From Macrothele yani (Eukaryota; Arthropoda; Arachnida; Araneae; Macrothelidae): DNA of 64,000 nt. Position 1 is the stretch's first letter; every line of letters starts with the position of its first letter. The notes under the pieces were generated by a model, which saw only the letters and a list, made by a program, of their open reading frames with translations, did not search any database and had not been told where the DNA came from. The DNA is taken from contig CM077023.1 of the NCBI GenBank assembly GCA_039090855.1, positions 77,413,127 through 77,477,126 on the forward strand, in the 5' to 3' direction. Both the position numbers and the translations under genes were made by a program. Positions 42,418 to 52,999 of the stretch are shown piece after piece.

Positions 42418-43518
42418 TCAATGTTTGAATATGACCCCTGTCAAATGGCGGCCCCGCTGCACCACACATTCTTCTAAGCGGCAGTGAAAGGAGTCCATTA
42501 CTTGTCGTAACATATCACCTGGGATATTGTTGACGGCAGCTCTGATACGGCCCTTCAATTCCAATATGGTGGCACAACGTGTTTGGAAGACTTCTCGTTT
42601 GAAGTACCCCCATAAGAAAAAATCAGCACATGTTAGATCGGGAGACCGGGGCGGCCAAGGGATGTCCCCATAACGAGAAATTAATCTCTGTGGAAAGGTC
42701 TGTCGTAAAAAATCCATGCATATGAGGGCCGTGTGCGCAGTCGCCCCGTCGTTTTTGAACCATAAACGGTCCATATCCACGTTCAGCATCCGTAATTGAG
42801 GCAGCAAGATGCTTGCAGGATCCGTAGATAACGTTCACTGTGACAGTTACAGCGACAGCCTCATCGTCCTGGAAAAGATACGGCCCGATAATTCCAAAGG
42901 AAGCAACTTCACACCAGACAGTGACACGGGCGCTGTGCAGGGGCTTGATATGCAGTTGGCCCGGGTTTATATCACTCCAATAACGCACATTTTGTTTATC
43001 CACCAAACCACATAACTCGAAGTGTGCTTCGTCTGACATGATCAAGGTGTGTAACATCTGTGGATTTTCACGAAGGAGATCCCACCTGGTTGTGCAAAAC
43101 TGTTCGCTTGCATGCAAATCTTGATGCTTAATTTCTTGCATAATTTGAAGCTTATAGGGGTAAAAATGACGATCCTCATGCAATATTCTCCTGAATTAAC
43201 GATCGTAAATGTGCAAAGCTGTAGAGTGACGCCGCGCAGATCTTTTAGGGATACGCATGATTGCAGCACGAACATTTTCAATCATTTCCGGTGTCCGCAC
43301 AATCCTTTCGCTACCTCCTGGTTTACAATTACCAGCCGATGCTGTTAATCTGAAGAAACTTACCTACCTTTTAATGGTGCGACCATATCTGGCACATTCC
43401 CATGACATCCCAATTTGAAATGTCACCTGAGTAGACGTTGTGTGGCAAGTATAGAATCGTTATTCTTGAAATACGTTTCAACAGCGAAAGCACGATGCTC
43501 AGCTGTCCAGTTCGCCAT
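42418..43518 (-). pseudogene. DD41D mariner-like transposase
   Basis: MANWTAEHRAFAVETYFKNN starts at 43518, a helix-turn-helix typical of this group. A stop follows near 43420. From 43183 FYPYKLQIMQEIKHQDLH leads to LIMSDEAHFELCGLVDKQ (Asp 1) and RYWSDINPG. After a frameshift near 42800 come WFKNDGATAHTAL (Asp 2) and WPPRSPDLTCADFFLWGY (Asp 3). I count 41 residues between Asp 2 and Asp 3. All three Asp are present. The terminal TGA lies inside the LINE target duplication. Confidence 0.85.
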
Positions 43519-43644
43519 GTCGAACAAAAAACAAAATGGCTGCTCATTGACATAAGAACGCCGCGTCATCGGGAGCGCATTGATATATGACGTCATTGTC
43601 CGACACGCGGCAAATTACCCTATGAACGCTGCCGTACCCTGTAT

Positions 43645-44683
43645 GTCTGCGGGAGAACTGCTTCGTGCTCTGTGTCAGTATCTGTAAATGCGGATGATAC
43701 GCCATCATAATATCTCCATCAAGCTTACGAAAGGAGGAAAGTGCCTGCCAATGACCCTGGGCTCCAAGCCCAACGACTTATGTCAAACTGTAGTTAGCTT
43801 TACTAATTAATTTTTAACAGCGTGCTTGGTCCAACGGCGCTTTGCTCTCATAAGTACGTAGAATTCCGATGTTTCATTTTAGAGCCAATGCCCATCACAA
43901 AAAGAAATTTGTTTGTTTTTTAAGGGAGTAACTTTTCAGGCAGAAATAAAGGGTAAATGAGATTAACGATTGTCATTCATAAGTACCAAAATATTATTCG
44001 TTCGTTCCAAAAAGTGCAAATAAAGAGTAAAAGAGTATGCGAGAAGTTGGGCGATTTCTCGAGTGGTCCACCGGAAGATGTCCCGGTATCTCGGCGCGCC
44101 AAATCGCCCCTACTCGTTACCGTAAAAAAAAAAAAAACATACGCTTTTCTAATTTTACGTACTCGAACAGCATCTCATGGTCAACATTTGGTGAACTTCT
44201 ACGCCCCAGCTTCAGACAAAACAAATCTATGGAGTAGAAACTGAGGAAATTTGGTACCATTTTATTTCATCATAATTTTTGTTTTGATTGAAGGAATGTT
44301 TTCTGCATGACAAAGAAATTAGTCAATACTGTTTTTTTTTATTCGAGTTAATTTTTAGACAATCCTATACTGTAAAACATTTTCTAAAATTCGCGAGCTA
44401 TTTCTCGTGATTCCGTTCGTGAATTAACGAAGCATATTCCTGATTCAAAATTTTCCGTGACATGACGGGGAAAAACGGGAATTATATGGATTTTCCATAC
44501 TTAAATTGACAGGAATACTCCTGTTCGTCTGTCTCCGGTTAGTAACGTAAAATTGCCATTTTTAAGAGGTGTTATTGGGGAAAACCTAAATTTTCAGGGA
44601 TCTTTCCGTGATTCCATTCGTGTATTAACGGAAAAATTCTGTTCCTGATTTTTCCGTCTACATATGATGGAAAATTACTGGTA
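43645..44683. other. No gene; faint ~200-bp duplication
   Basis: GTGATTCCGTTCGTGAATTA (44408) and GTGATTCCATTCGTGTATTA (44610), with about 80 bases of flanking similarity including TTTTCCGT and ATGG, suggest an old tandem duplication. No coding signal is recognised. Confidence 0.45.
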
Positions 44684-44687
44684 TTAA

Positions 44688-45131
44688 GGTGGTTCCACCT
44701 AAAATCTCTGCCTTATGTTTCCAATGGTAAAACTTCTTTACATACTTTCTTCGCAATTAATGTATTCCCAAGGATGAAAATTTGCACATCGATAAAACTA
44801 ACTTTAAGTTATATATAGCATGGGATACTTAATACTTGCTAAAACATAACCATAATTAAGCAATCCAATATTATGTTTGTGTACTGATGTCCTCAATGAA
44901 CAGGTCTCGCCATCTATTAACAGGTCTGAACATTACTCAAAGAAAAATTATTGATTTTTAATGTAATTATGGTTACGTTTTAGCAAGTATTAAGTATTCC
45001 ATGCTATAACTTAAAGTTAGTTTTATGGATGTACAAATTTTTATCCTTGGGAATACATTAAATTGCGAAGAGAATATGTAAAGAAGTTTTACCATTGGAA
45101 ACATAAGGCAGAGATTTTAGGTGGAACCACC
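44688..45131. mobile_element. TTAA-flanked MITE with ~175-bp inverted repeats
   Basis: Flanked by TTAA (44684-44687 and 45132-45135). The arms start GGTGGTTCCACCTAAAATCT and are near-perfect reverse complements for about 175 bp, leaving a ~95-bp loop. The first twelve bases are themselves palindromic. TTAA targets fit piggyBac or Kolobok; the superfamily is not settled. No protein is encoded. Confidence 0.85.
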
Positions 45132-45135
45132 TTAA

Positions 45136-46028
45136 GAGCGTTTCGCGGGAAAAGTGGAGTACTTAAAATGTCATGCAGGCAATTGAGAGAATAATGCTTA
45201 TGTGCCAGTTTGTGGACTTAAAATTTATTATAGCGGTCACAAATTTTATGTTCAAGTGCTTTGCGAAATAATGCCATGAAGTAGTACATTTCACCTTTTC
45301 TCGAGTTCCAAAACATTCTGTTGCTTTGAAAACTCATGATGATAAAAAAATGTAATTTGTGATAAGTCACCATACAAAATAAATAAATAAAATTACTTAC
45401 CTATTCAGAAAAATAATAAGCTTCTACAAAAAATAAAATGTCTAATTAACCTGCATTCATAGTGAAAGTATTGTATCATCCTCTCGACTCCACTCTCCTG
45501 CATTTGTACTTTAAACGTGTTGGAATGGGAAGCTTCTTGCTGGCTCAGTTAACTGCGCTTCTTACAAGTATGCAAACAGTCGCTAGCTCGAAACACACTA
45601 AGGAAGGATTTCCTTCACCGTGTAAGAAGAATCTCCTTCCTCGACGCATGAAGTTACACATAAGAGGCATTAAACAGCTCTCTTTATAATAACCGTTTAA
45701 ACCATTTTCCTCTGTTCGCGTGACGTCATCGGAAGTCTCTGAACAAGGACTGATGATGGCGAAATGGAAATTTTTGGAGAACTCGGGAAATATCTGTTTA
45801 AAAATGGAGTGGCTATTCTAGACTTTTCATTATAGGGTGCAATCCGTCGTTTCAAATAGCCCATACCATTCGCGTACGGACTGTCCGTTAAGTGAACCTA
45901 TGCGGTACTTACCTTTGAGCTCTCGTTTAGCATTAATCAGAAATACATGTAGTGTTAGATGACAAAAACCACGTTCAACTGTCGTGTAGCTTAAATATCA
46001 GGAAAATTATTCAGATAAACAATCTCAC
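45136..46028. other. No gene recognised; probably intron beside the DEG/ENaC exon
   Basis: AT-rich. TTTGAAAACTCATG and TTCGAAAC-type short words occur but nothing repeats. The next exon of the DEG/ENaC gene is expected at lower coordinates and I did not find it. Confidence 0.4.
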
Positions 46029-46188
46029 CTCTTTAGAATGTAATATGTAAGCTTTTTTGGCGTAACAGTAAAACCTTCCAGGAACGGGTTGTGTATAGTC
46101 CACGGTGAATGAACTACAACTTGGGCAGCTACATCTCGGTCCAACCGGAAATATTCTTCAGGTTCTAAGTCGAGTATTATCTGAAGTA
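46029..46188 (-). CDS. Internal exon of a DEG/ENaC (pickpocket-type) channel
   Basis: On the minus strand TTTTATTTTGCAG is the acceptor and AAAGAG|GTGAGATT the donor around 160 bp. The phase-2 frame is open: LQIILDLEPEEYFRLDRD, VAAQVVVHSPWTIHNPFLEG, FTVTPKKLTYYILKR. The order L.x.L...EYF, then VVVH.P, then EGF.V.P..LTY matches the extracellular part of the amiloride-sensitive sodium-channel family, just before the stretch leading to the Cys-rich domain. These are trimeric cation channels in the plasma membrane; in arthropods they act in mechanosensation, taste and osmosensation. The family call is by recall of the pattern, without alignment. No stop or frameshift is seen. Confidence 0.6.
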
Positions 46189-46189
46189 C

Positions 46190-46654
46190 TGCAAAATAAA
46201 AAGTGTCGCAATTTTAATAGAGAACTGAAAATACTGAACAAAAACACACGAAAGTCAATAATTAACCGGCAAGATGGAATCGCAAGAGATTTTTTAATTT
46301 TGTTATTAAAACTATTTTGGAAGAGAGGGTAATAACTGTGAGAATTGCCGAGACAGGTATATTTAACTGACTAAACTTTTTCATGGGCTGAAAAGTTTTC
46401 ATGGCTTCCCCAGTAGCGACGATTTCAAGATAATTTGAAATGTTACTACTATGGAGAACTGGGTCCTGCTTGCGATAGAATTTTCATTACACACATGACG
46501 AAGTGCAAGAAACCTATCGTTTTACCCTGTGTGAACGAGAACAGTCCCGACTCTGTGCTGATAGCGAAACTACTGTTTTTGGCTAGAGTTCACGTTTATG
46601 GTAGTATTTCTCTCGTAAAAATGACGTGCCCATTCACGATCAGTAATCGGCATA
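46190..46654. other. No gene recognised; likely intron upstream of the DEG/ENaC exon
   Basis: A plus-strand frame at 46435-46680 is open for 81 codons but has no motif and runs into the Tc1 terminus. Confidence 0.4.
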
Positions 46655-48387
46655 CAGTGATGTGCAAAAGTATTTCATGACGTGCAAACACCGTGAATTT
46701 TGAAGTTTAACTCTTTGTTTAACTAACTAATTTTCATAGTTGTTTCATCATTTATATGTCATTAGATGCGAAATTTAATGGAGATTTCAAAAATGTCTTA
46801 GTTTTTCCTGTAGCTACTTCTGTTCTTAAGATACATTACAAAAACCATGACCAAGTCGAAATTATTATGAAAAGGATCATTTATCCAGTACTTAGGTTTA
46901 CAGCAATAAATCGTTTTTGTAATTCATAAGGAATGAAATAACATTTAAATACAGAAATATAATGAAGCAAAATGATAAAATGCGTCTAATATTTTGTTGC
47001 CCAGCCTTTAGCTTTAATCACAGCTTTGCATCTTGATGGAATACTGTGAACAAGGTTTTGTAAAAGATTGGGTTGAACAATACGATTCCAAATTTGAATA
47101 ACATCTTCAATGAGTTGAATTCTGATTGTTGACTTCTTATTTGATAGTTCATACGACACTTTGTACCACAAATTTTCGATCGGGTTTAAGTCCGGTGACT
47201 GTGGTGGCTAATCAAGGTGCTGAATATTTTTTACCTGAAGACACTTTTCATTACTTTAGCACGATGACAGGGAGCATTGTAATCTTGAAAAATAAAATTG
47301 CCGTCATAAAATCTTCCAGATGATGGTAGCATTTTCTTTTCTAATATCCAGATTTACCATCGACAATATGGAGGTTCCCAACGCCATGTGCACACATGCA
47401 GCTCCAAACCATGACCTTCCCTGGATGCTTAACAGTAGTCACTAATCAACTTGGATGGAATTCTTCATGCTTGAACCTCCTTACATAGGCTCTACTCTGA
47501 TTCCCATTAAGGCAAAATTCTGATTCATCACTGAAAAGAACATTTTCCCATTGCTTGGTTGTCCATGAGACATACTGTTTTGCCGACTGAAGCCTACGCT
47601 GTCTTTGATTTGCAGTTAAAGCGGTTTACGCCTACCTTTGCAGCCACGTAAGTCATAGTTAAGCAGCCTCCTTATAACAGTAGATGCACTAACAGTAACA
47701 TCAGTCACTTCAGAACATCTTTGAAGCAATTCATATGAATTGAGCCTCCCATCTGCCAAGCTTAGCTTTCTGAGCACTCGGTCCTGCTTGGTTGTAGTGG
47801 ATCTGGGCCTTCGACTGCGATGCATGTTTTTAATATCACCAGTGGTTTTTACTTTCTTCAGTAACCTAATAACTGTAGATTGATTACAGCCCACTCTTTC
47901 AGGGATTTGTCCTGAAGAATATCCCTCTTCATGCAGAACAACTATTTTTACTAGAGCTGTCCGCTGTGGACAATTTCGCAGTTTTAACCATTATTGAGAA
48001 CGTACACAAATTATACCTTAATAACAACAAGAAGTAACCACTACAATGCTATAATAGCTCTGCGTCAACCCTTACAAAGGCTGGAGTAGGATTAGGATAG
48101 CGTTAGGAAGCATTCAATCAGGTAAAAGAATGTCTATGGTTGGCTGTAACAACTGATACGCAGCTAACGTGAATTTCAGTGTGTTTGTCAAACCCCGTAT
48201 TTTATGTCATATCTTAAGAATACAAACAGCTACAGGAAAAACTAAGTCATTTTGAAATCTCCATTAAATTTCGCATCTAATCACATATAAATGATGAAAT
48301 AACAATGAAAATTAATTAGCTAAAAAGAGTTGAACTTAAAAATTAACGGTCTTTGAAGGTGATGCAATATACTTTTGCACAACACTG
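46655..48387 (-). mobile_element. Tc1-like element with long (~190-bp) inverted repeats
   Basis: CAGTGATGTGCAAAAGTAT at the left and, in reverse complement, CAGTGTTGTGCAAAAGTAT at the right, TA-flanked. Similarity continues inward for roughly 190 bp on both sides (AAATTTAATGGAGATTTCAA, GTTTTTCCTGTAGCT). Long repeats like this mark the Paris/S/Minos-like branch of Tc1. Length 1,733 bp. Confidence 0.88.
46986..47991 (-). pseudogene. Transposase of the long-TIR Tc1 element
   Basis: Starts near 47991 (MVKTAKLSTADSS). The frame MGCNQSTVIRLLKKVKTTGD (from 47894) covers the end of the first helix-turn-helix, the linker RSRRPRSTTTKQDRVLRK and the second helix-turn-helix. After frameshifts, ENVLFSDESEFCLNGN (Asp 1), GKVMVWSCMCAHGVGN, FIFQDYNAPCHRAKVM (Asp 2) and SPDLNPIENLWYKVSYEL (Glu) are readable, and the end is KAKGWATKY. 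The triad is present, but at least four frameshifts or stops are. Confidence 0.83.
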
Positions 48388-48389
48388 TA

Positions 48390-48886
48390 TATGAATAACG
48401 GTTGTCTCTACATATAGCTGATAGTGACTGAGATAGGTAGAGGCAATTTATGCTGCTTAAAATGTCACAATTTTGAGAAAGTTATATGACTTCACTTCCC
48501 AACTTAGGATGCAGCTACAACAACATCACCGAAGAGTGCAAATAGGAGTTTAAAAGAATGTGATTGTGGAACGGAAATCAAATGAGAACCTAAACGTTGC
48601 CGAATATTCAGTTACCCTCCGTGAGCGTCACTCTGTGCTCATATGAAACTACAGTTATGAGAAATTTTACTCATAACTTGGGCAGGAAGGATCCGCGGAC
48701 GTAGAAATTCATGGAATAGAGTGGTTGTGAAAGTGAGAACCGTGTACTCCACTATCTTCCTGAAATTTAAGGCACATCGCAAAGTGAAAAATGAATTAGA
48801 CTGTATGTGGGCCAATCAGCAAAAGACAAATAATTCCATTTATAATCAAAGAACGTTTCATAAGGCTCCCTTACCTACCGTCGCTA
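48390..48886. other. No gene recognised
   Basis: A plus-strand frame at 48721-48927 is open but runs into the mariner terminus and has no motif. Confidence 0.4.
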
Positions 48887-48964
48887 TACAAGGTGTGATG
48901 AAAAAGTACCCAGACTGGATTTATTAAAAAGAAGTGCAAGACTTGCTCACTTGAAACTTAATCA

Positions 48965-50257
48965 CCTTCGAAGTAGTCCACTTCCGAAGCCTAACGCTGT
49001 ATCACTGCTCGAAACATTGTGATCTTCTGAAATAGCAAACAGCTGCTTCGTTGCATTCTGTTGTATTTCATCAACATCTTGAAAGATTTTTTCTTTCAAG
49101 TGGTATTTGATTTTTAGGAAGAGAAAAAAAATGCAGGGAGCGAGTTCTGACAAATAGGGTGGCTGTCTGACCTGTGTAATGTGTGCTTAACAAGAAACGG
49201 CCGCACAAGTTGCGATGCCTGGGTGGGCGTGTTTTCATGGTGGAGTTGCCACGCGCCATTCTCATGCAATGCCGGCCTTTTGCGACGGACTGTGTTCCTC
49301 AAACGCCGCAAAACTTGACAGTAGTACTCCTTGTTGAATGGCTGGCCAGATGGAGCGTACTCATGATGCACAATTCTTTCATGATTGAAAAAAAAAGTAG
49401 CCAACATCGTCTTGACATTGCTGCGGCTCTGTCGTGCTTAGGGGGGGGGGGGGGGGTCTGGGAGAGTTTGAGATCTTCCACTGTGAAGACTGGGCTTTAG
49501 TTTCGGAATCGTACTCATAAATCCACGATTCGCCACCTTTTATGATAGTTTTTAAAAAGTTTTCGTCGGTTTCGACGCACTCAAGCAGGTCACGAACAGC
49601 TGAAACATGGGTCTGTTTGTGCTCAGCTGAGAGCAATTTTGGCACAAATTTGGCTGAGACGCGTTTCATAGCCAAATCGTCCGTAAGAATCGACTGAACT
49701 GAATCGAAACTAATGTTGAAGTCATCAGATAACTCAAGAATAGTTATTTGGCGATTTTCCCGCACAGCTGTACGTAGAAGTTCGACATTGTTTTTACTTT
49801 TGCTGGTTGCGGGCCTCCCAGATTTGTTTTCACTTTTGCTGGTTGCGGGCCTCCCTGATTTGTTTTCACTTTTGCTGGTTGCGGGCTTCCCAGTTTTGTT
49901 TTCACTTTTGCTGGTTGCGGGCTTCCCAGTTTTGTTTTCACTTTTGCTGGTTGCGGGCCTCCCAGTTTTGTTTTCACTTTTGCTGGTTGCGGGCCTCCCA
50001 GTTTTGTTTTCACATTTGTTGGTTGCGGGCCTCCCAGTTTTGTTTTCACTTTTGCTGGTTGCGGGCCTCCCAGACCGTTCATCACTCTCAACACTTTTAC
50101 GACCATCTTTGAAACGTTTATACCACTCATAAACTTGTGCACAACTCATACAATTCTCTCTACAGACTTTCTGTAACTTTAATTATGTGTCTATGCAAGT
50201 TTCGCCAAGTTTTTGACAAAATCTGATGCAAATTCGTTGATCAATTTTTTCCAACAT
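48965..50257 (-). pseudogene. Mariner transposase with eight tandem GRP-linker repeats
   Basis: Starts MLEKIDQRICIRFCQKLGE at 50257; a TAA follows IDT. From MSCAQVYEWYKRFKDGRKS the frame is open for 256 codons. Between the two helix-turn-helix domains, where mariners have one SGRPxTSK linker, there are eight 12-residue units (GRPATSKSENKT and variants; two are GKP). The second helix-turn-helix (ITILELSDDFNISFDSVQSI) follows. The catalytic residues are lost: GGESWIYEYD for GDESW, HHENTP for HHDNAP and APCIFFLF for APCDFFLF. A run of 18 G at 49441-49458 shifts the frame. It is clearly inactive as a transposase. Confidence 0.88.
49797..50080 (-). repeat. 36-bp in-frame minisatellite, eight units
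   Basis: GCGGGCCTCCCAG-type marks occur at 49809, 49845, 49881, 49917, 49953, 49989, 50025 and 50061, an exact 36-bp period. All eight are in the transposase frame (12 residues each). Differences are few and mostly GRP/GKP, KT/KS and one NKC unit. Confidence 0.95.
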
Positions 50258-50481
50258 GACAAATACGACGAACAGCTTCACACACGTCAGAACAAAGAAC
50301 CATTGTAAAAATACCGGGAGACATGACTCAAGGCACATGCGTAGTAGGTTTCAAGGTCAACCTGTGCCAAACTGCTTCCTGCTGTGTCGCACGATCAATG
50401 ATCAAAAAGGGTCCAGTCTAGACCCTTTTTTATCACACCAAGTATCAGTGTGGTATCCGAGCTGATATGCCCTGCTATATA

Positions 50482-51672
50482 CACTGAAGAGCAATTGAAT
50501 TAGAGATACCTGTCTAGTAACGTGTAGCACCACCTTTCGCCCTGATGACGGCGGCGATTCGTCTCGGCATGGACTCGACAAGACACCGAAAGCGTTGGGA
50601 AGTCATACGGATCCACGACCCCTGAACAAGCTCCCACAGTTCACAAAGATTTGATGAAGGGTGGGGGGCGTCATCTATCTCGATGCCATCACAGATGTGC
50701 TCGATGTGACCTAGCTGGGCAAGGAAGCGAAGTCACGTCGGTGGAGTGTTCATCCAACCATTCGGATACAATTCGGGAGCTGCATTGTCTTGTTGCAGGA
50801 TGAGGTCCCCAGTGGGATGTTGAAGACACACAAACGGGAGCAAAGGGTCGTTCAGGATATCCCGGTAACGTTGACCTGTGAGGGACGATGTCACACGTAC
50901 CAGGGGTCGTATTTCAGTCCACGTAAACAGCCCCCAAGACGAGAATGCCACCCCCACCATCTTGAAGAGTACCCTGCTGGCAAGAAGGATCCATCGCTTC
51001 ATGTGGTTTGCGCCGTACTCGTATCCTGCCATCCGCGTGTACCAATGTGAATCTCGACTCATCAGTTCAGGCAACATTTTCCCACATGTCCAGGGTCCAG
51101 TGGCGATGTTCCCGCGCCCATGCTAATCTTTGCACCCTGTGATGTGCGCTCAGCAGCGGTACCCTCTTGGGACGATGGCTTCTGTACCCCATAGCGAGGA
51201 GATGGTTCTGGATAGTGTGGCTGCTTGCACGTTTTTGTGCACCAGCGTTAAATTGCCGAGTGATTTCTTGCACTGTGGTCCGTCTATCCGCTGTTACAAT
51301 GCGAGCTAGCCGACGATGACCCCGCTCATCCACACGCTGTTGTCTACTGCAGTTGGCCCTTGCAGGGATGGTTTTACCGGATTCTATGTACTCACGGTGC
51401 ACCCGTGACACAGTGGCTCGTGAAAATCCTAGTGCCTGCATGACTTCCGTGACGGAGTGACCCATTCGTCGGGCCCCGACAATTTGCCCACGATCAAATG
51501 CGCTTAGATCCTTTGTCTTACCCACACTGCGTACGACTCTTACTCATTCCCGTCGCATCACTCCTTATATTGTTGGATCGCTGCATACGTCATGTCGTTT
51601 CCGTTTACAGGGCCGCACACAGCGCCACATTTGCATAACGCCATCTGTCTCTAATTCAATTGCTCTTCAGTG
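50482..51672 (-). mobile_element. Tc1-A element copy 2
   Basis: Same termini as copy 1 (CACTGAAGAGCAATTGAATT). TA is present at the left; at the right it has become TG. Length 1,191 bp without the solo LTR, so it gives the empty-site sequence for that insertion. It starts only 40 bp from the mariner to its left. Confidence 0.9.
50514..51525 (-). pseudogene. Tc1-A transposase copy 2
   Basis: MGKTKDLSAFDRGQIVGARR starts at 51525 and the frame is open for 152 codons through both helix-turn-helix domains and the VPLLSAHHRVQRLAWAREH segment. A frameshift near 51070 precedes MLPELMSRDSHWYTR, where the first Asp region is damaged; LILQQDNAAPELYPNGW replaces the QQDNAPCH region after a ~6-bp deletion, and the Glu segment (LNPIEH in copy 1) is deleted around 50700. 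Two parts of the catalytic core are thus lost. Confidence 0.85.
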
Positions 51673-51829
51673 TGTTATGCGGAACAAATAATACATAGCA
51701 GGGCACACAAGTGGACAGGTAGAGACTTTCACCTTTCGATCGTGTACAAGAGCTCATGTGGGAACACCGCTGGAGACTTCACATTAGCTCTGTTGTCGCG
51801 GGGCGAAGGCCACCCAACAACAAACAACA

Positions 51830-52960
51830 AACTCTGTAGATATGCCACGAAAGATCTTAACATTCGACCTCATTTGCTTTGTGGCGCTGCGTCACAAAGA
51901 CTTATCACTGCAGGAATTTCGACAACAGACCGAAATGGTCTTTACCGACGTCTCCCAGATTTCGATTTTAGAAGTATGGAAAATAGGTCAAGCCTTGAAC
52001 GCCTGAGATCCACGACAACTGTTGCGGAGTGCTATTTCCGCATTCTATCTGACGAGACCCTGTGGATAGCGTGCAGAGATGCGAAACGACTTTCTGATGT
52101 CTACTCGACCCACAGTGTTGACGCAAATTATCCAGAAGCACCACTGGCATGAAAAATACTCGTCGGTTCATAAGCCCATGGCAAATACTCCAGCTCACAC
52201 TTTATTGTCGTGGTGTCCTGTTAAAATAGGCGAGGTCGCACGACGAAGAGACGTTTTACAACTGCAGTCACGTCCTCTTCACAAACAAATGCTGAATCAG
52301 CCTAGTGATTGACAAATACAGGCAACGTTGTGCGTGAGTGTGTAGGCGACATGACACGCTGTACTTCTCCGGCTCCCAGCAGAGTCGGTTTGGTATTGTT
52401 TTGAGCTACGGTCGTGAGAGTTCTAGATGGTGTGGCTGCAGCTCGTCCACTTTGCAGTATCGGGACATTTCCTAACCAACTATGCAGCCCTTCACCTTGA
52501 ACAGCGGTAACAGATTCATACTACAGGACGACAATGCCTGTAATCATCGTACCAAGCTGGTGAATGCGTAACTCCAGGAAGTGTCGTATCAGCGGATAAA
52601 GGGATCTTTCCTACACCTTGAACAGCGGCGACGGATTCATAGTACAGGACGACAATGCCTGTACTCGTCGTACCAAGCTGGCGAATGCGTAGCTCCAGGA
52701 AGAGTCGTACTGTCGGATAAAGTGATCTTTGCCCTTTCTCTTGATCTGAATCCAATCGAACTTTCTTGGGACGAACTCAAAGTGGTTATGTGACGTCGAA
52801 GGAATTCGTCGCGCACCTTGGACGAGCTCGAAAAAGCCGCAGCCGAAGAGTGAGACATTTTAGGCCAAAACTGTCTGAACGACCTGGAAGACAGCATGCC
52901 CACGAAAGTTACGTGCCTGCGTCACTACCAGGGATTTGGTGACTTCCTACTGAGCATCGT
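51830..52960 (+). pseudogene. Tc1-like transposase with an internal duplication
   Basis: LLCGAASQRLITAGISTTDR and FRILSDETLWIACRDA look like the second helix-turn-helix and first-Asp regions. Later FILQDDNACNHRTKLVNA (Asp 2) and DLNPIELSWDELKVVM (Glu) are clear. The Asp 2 segment is duplicated in tandem. Stops and frameshifts are many. Terminal repeats were not found, so the limits are approximate. Confidence 0.6.
52494..52735 (+). repeat. 121-bp tandem duplication spanning a transposase Asp region
   Basis: CCTTGAACAGCGGTAACAGA (52494) and CCTTGAACAGCGGCGACGGA (52615) begin the two copies. Both contain ACAGGACGACAATGCCTGTA and CGGATAAAG. About a dozen differences separate them, so the duplication is not recent. 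Confidence 0.8.
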
Positions 52961-52999
52961 TTTACTTTGTACTTTCCAGAGACTCCCAGCGCAATGCGT

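Larger units (their letters stand above)
35514..43641 (-). mobile_element. DD41D mariner-like element split by two LINEs
   Basis: CAGGGTGCGGCAGCGTTGAT at the left and, in reverse complement, CAGGGTACGGCAGCGTTCAT at the right are TIRs flanked by TA (35512-35513 and 43642-43643). The native segments are 35514-35603, 36391-36491 and 42429-43641. Removing the LINEs at 35604-36390 and 36492-42416, plus one copy of each target duplication, leaves about 1.4 kb, a normal size for the superfamily. Confidence 0.88.
48889..50442 (-). mobile_element. Mariner element with an expanded transposase linker
   Basis: TA-flanked (48887-48888 and 50443-50444). The left end CAAGGTGTGATGAAAAAGT and the right end in reverse complement CTTGGTGTGATAAAAAAGG are the TIRs. 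At 1,554 bp it is about 250 bp longer than a usual mariner, the excess matching the 36-bp repeat array inside. Confidence 0.9.

Noticed and set aside
49797..50080. CRISPR-like regular array
   Set aside because: The 36-bp units abut without spacers, lie in the transposase reading frame and sit in a eukaryotic genome.
49809..50112. A leucine-rich or cysteine/tryptophan-rich repeat protein on the plus strand
   Set aside because: It is antisense to the GRP-linker array; the minus frame continues into recognisable mariner domains on both sides.
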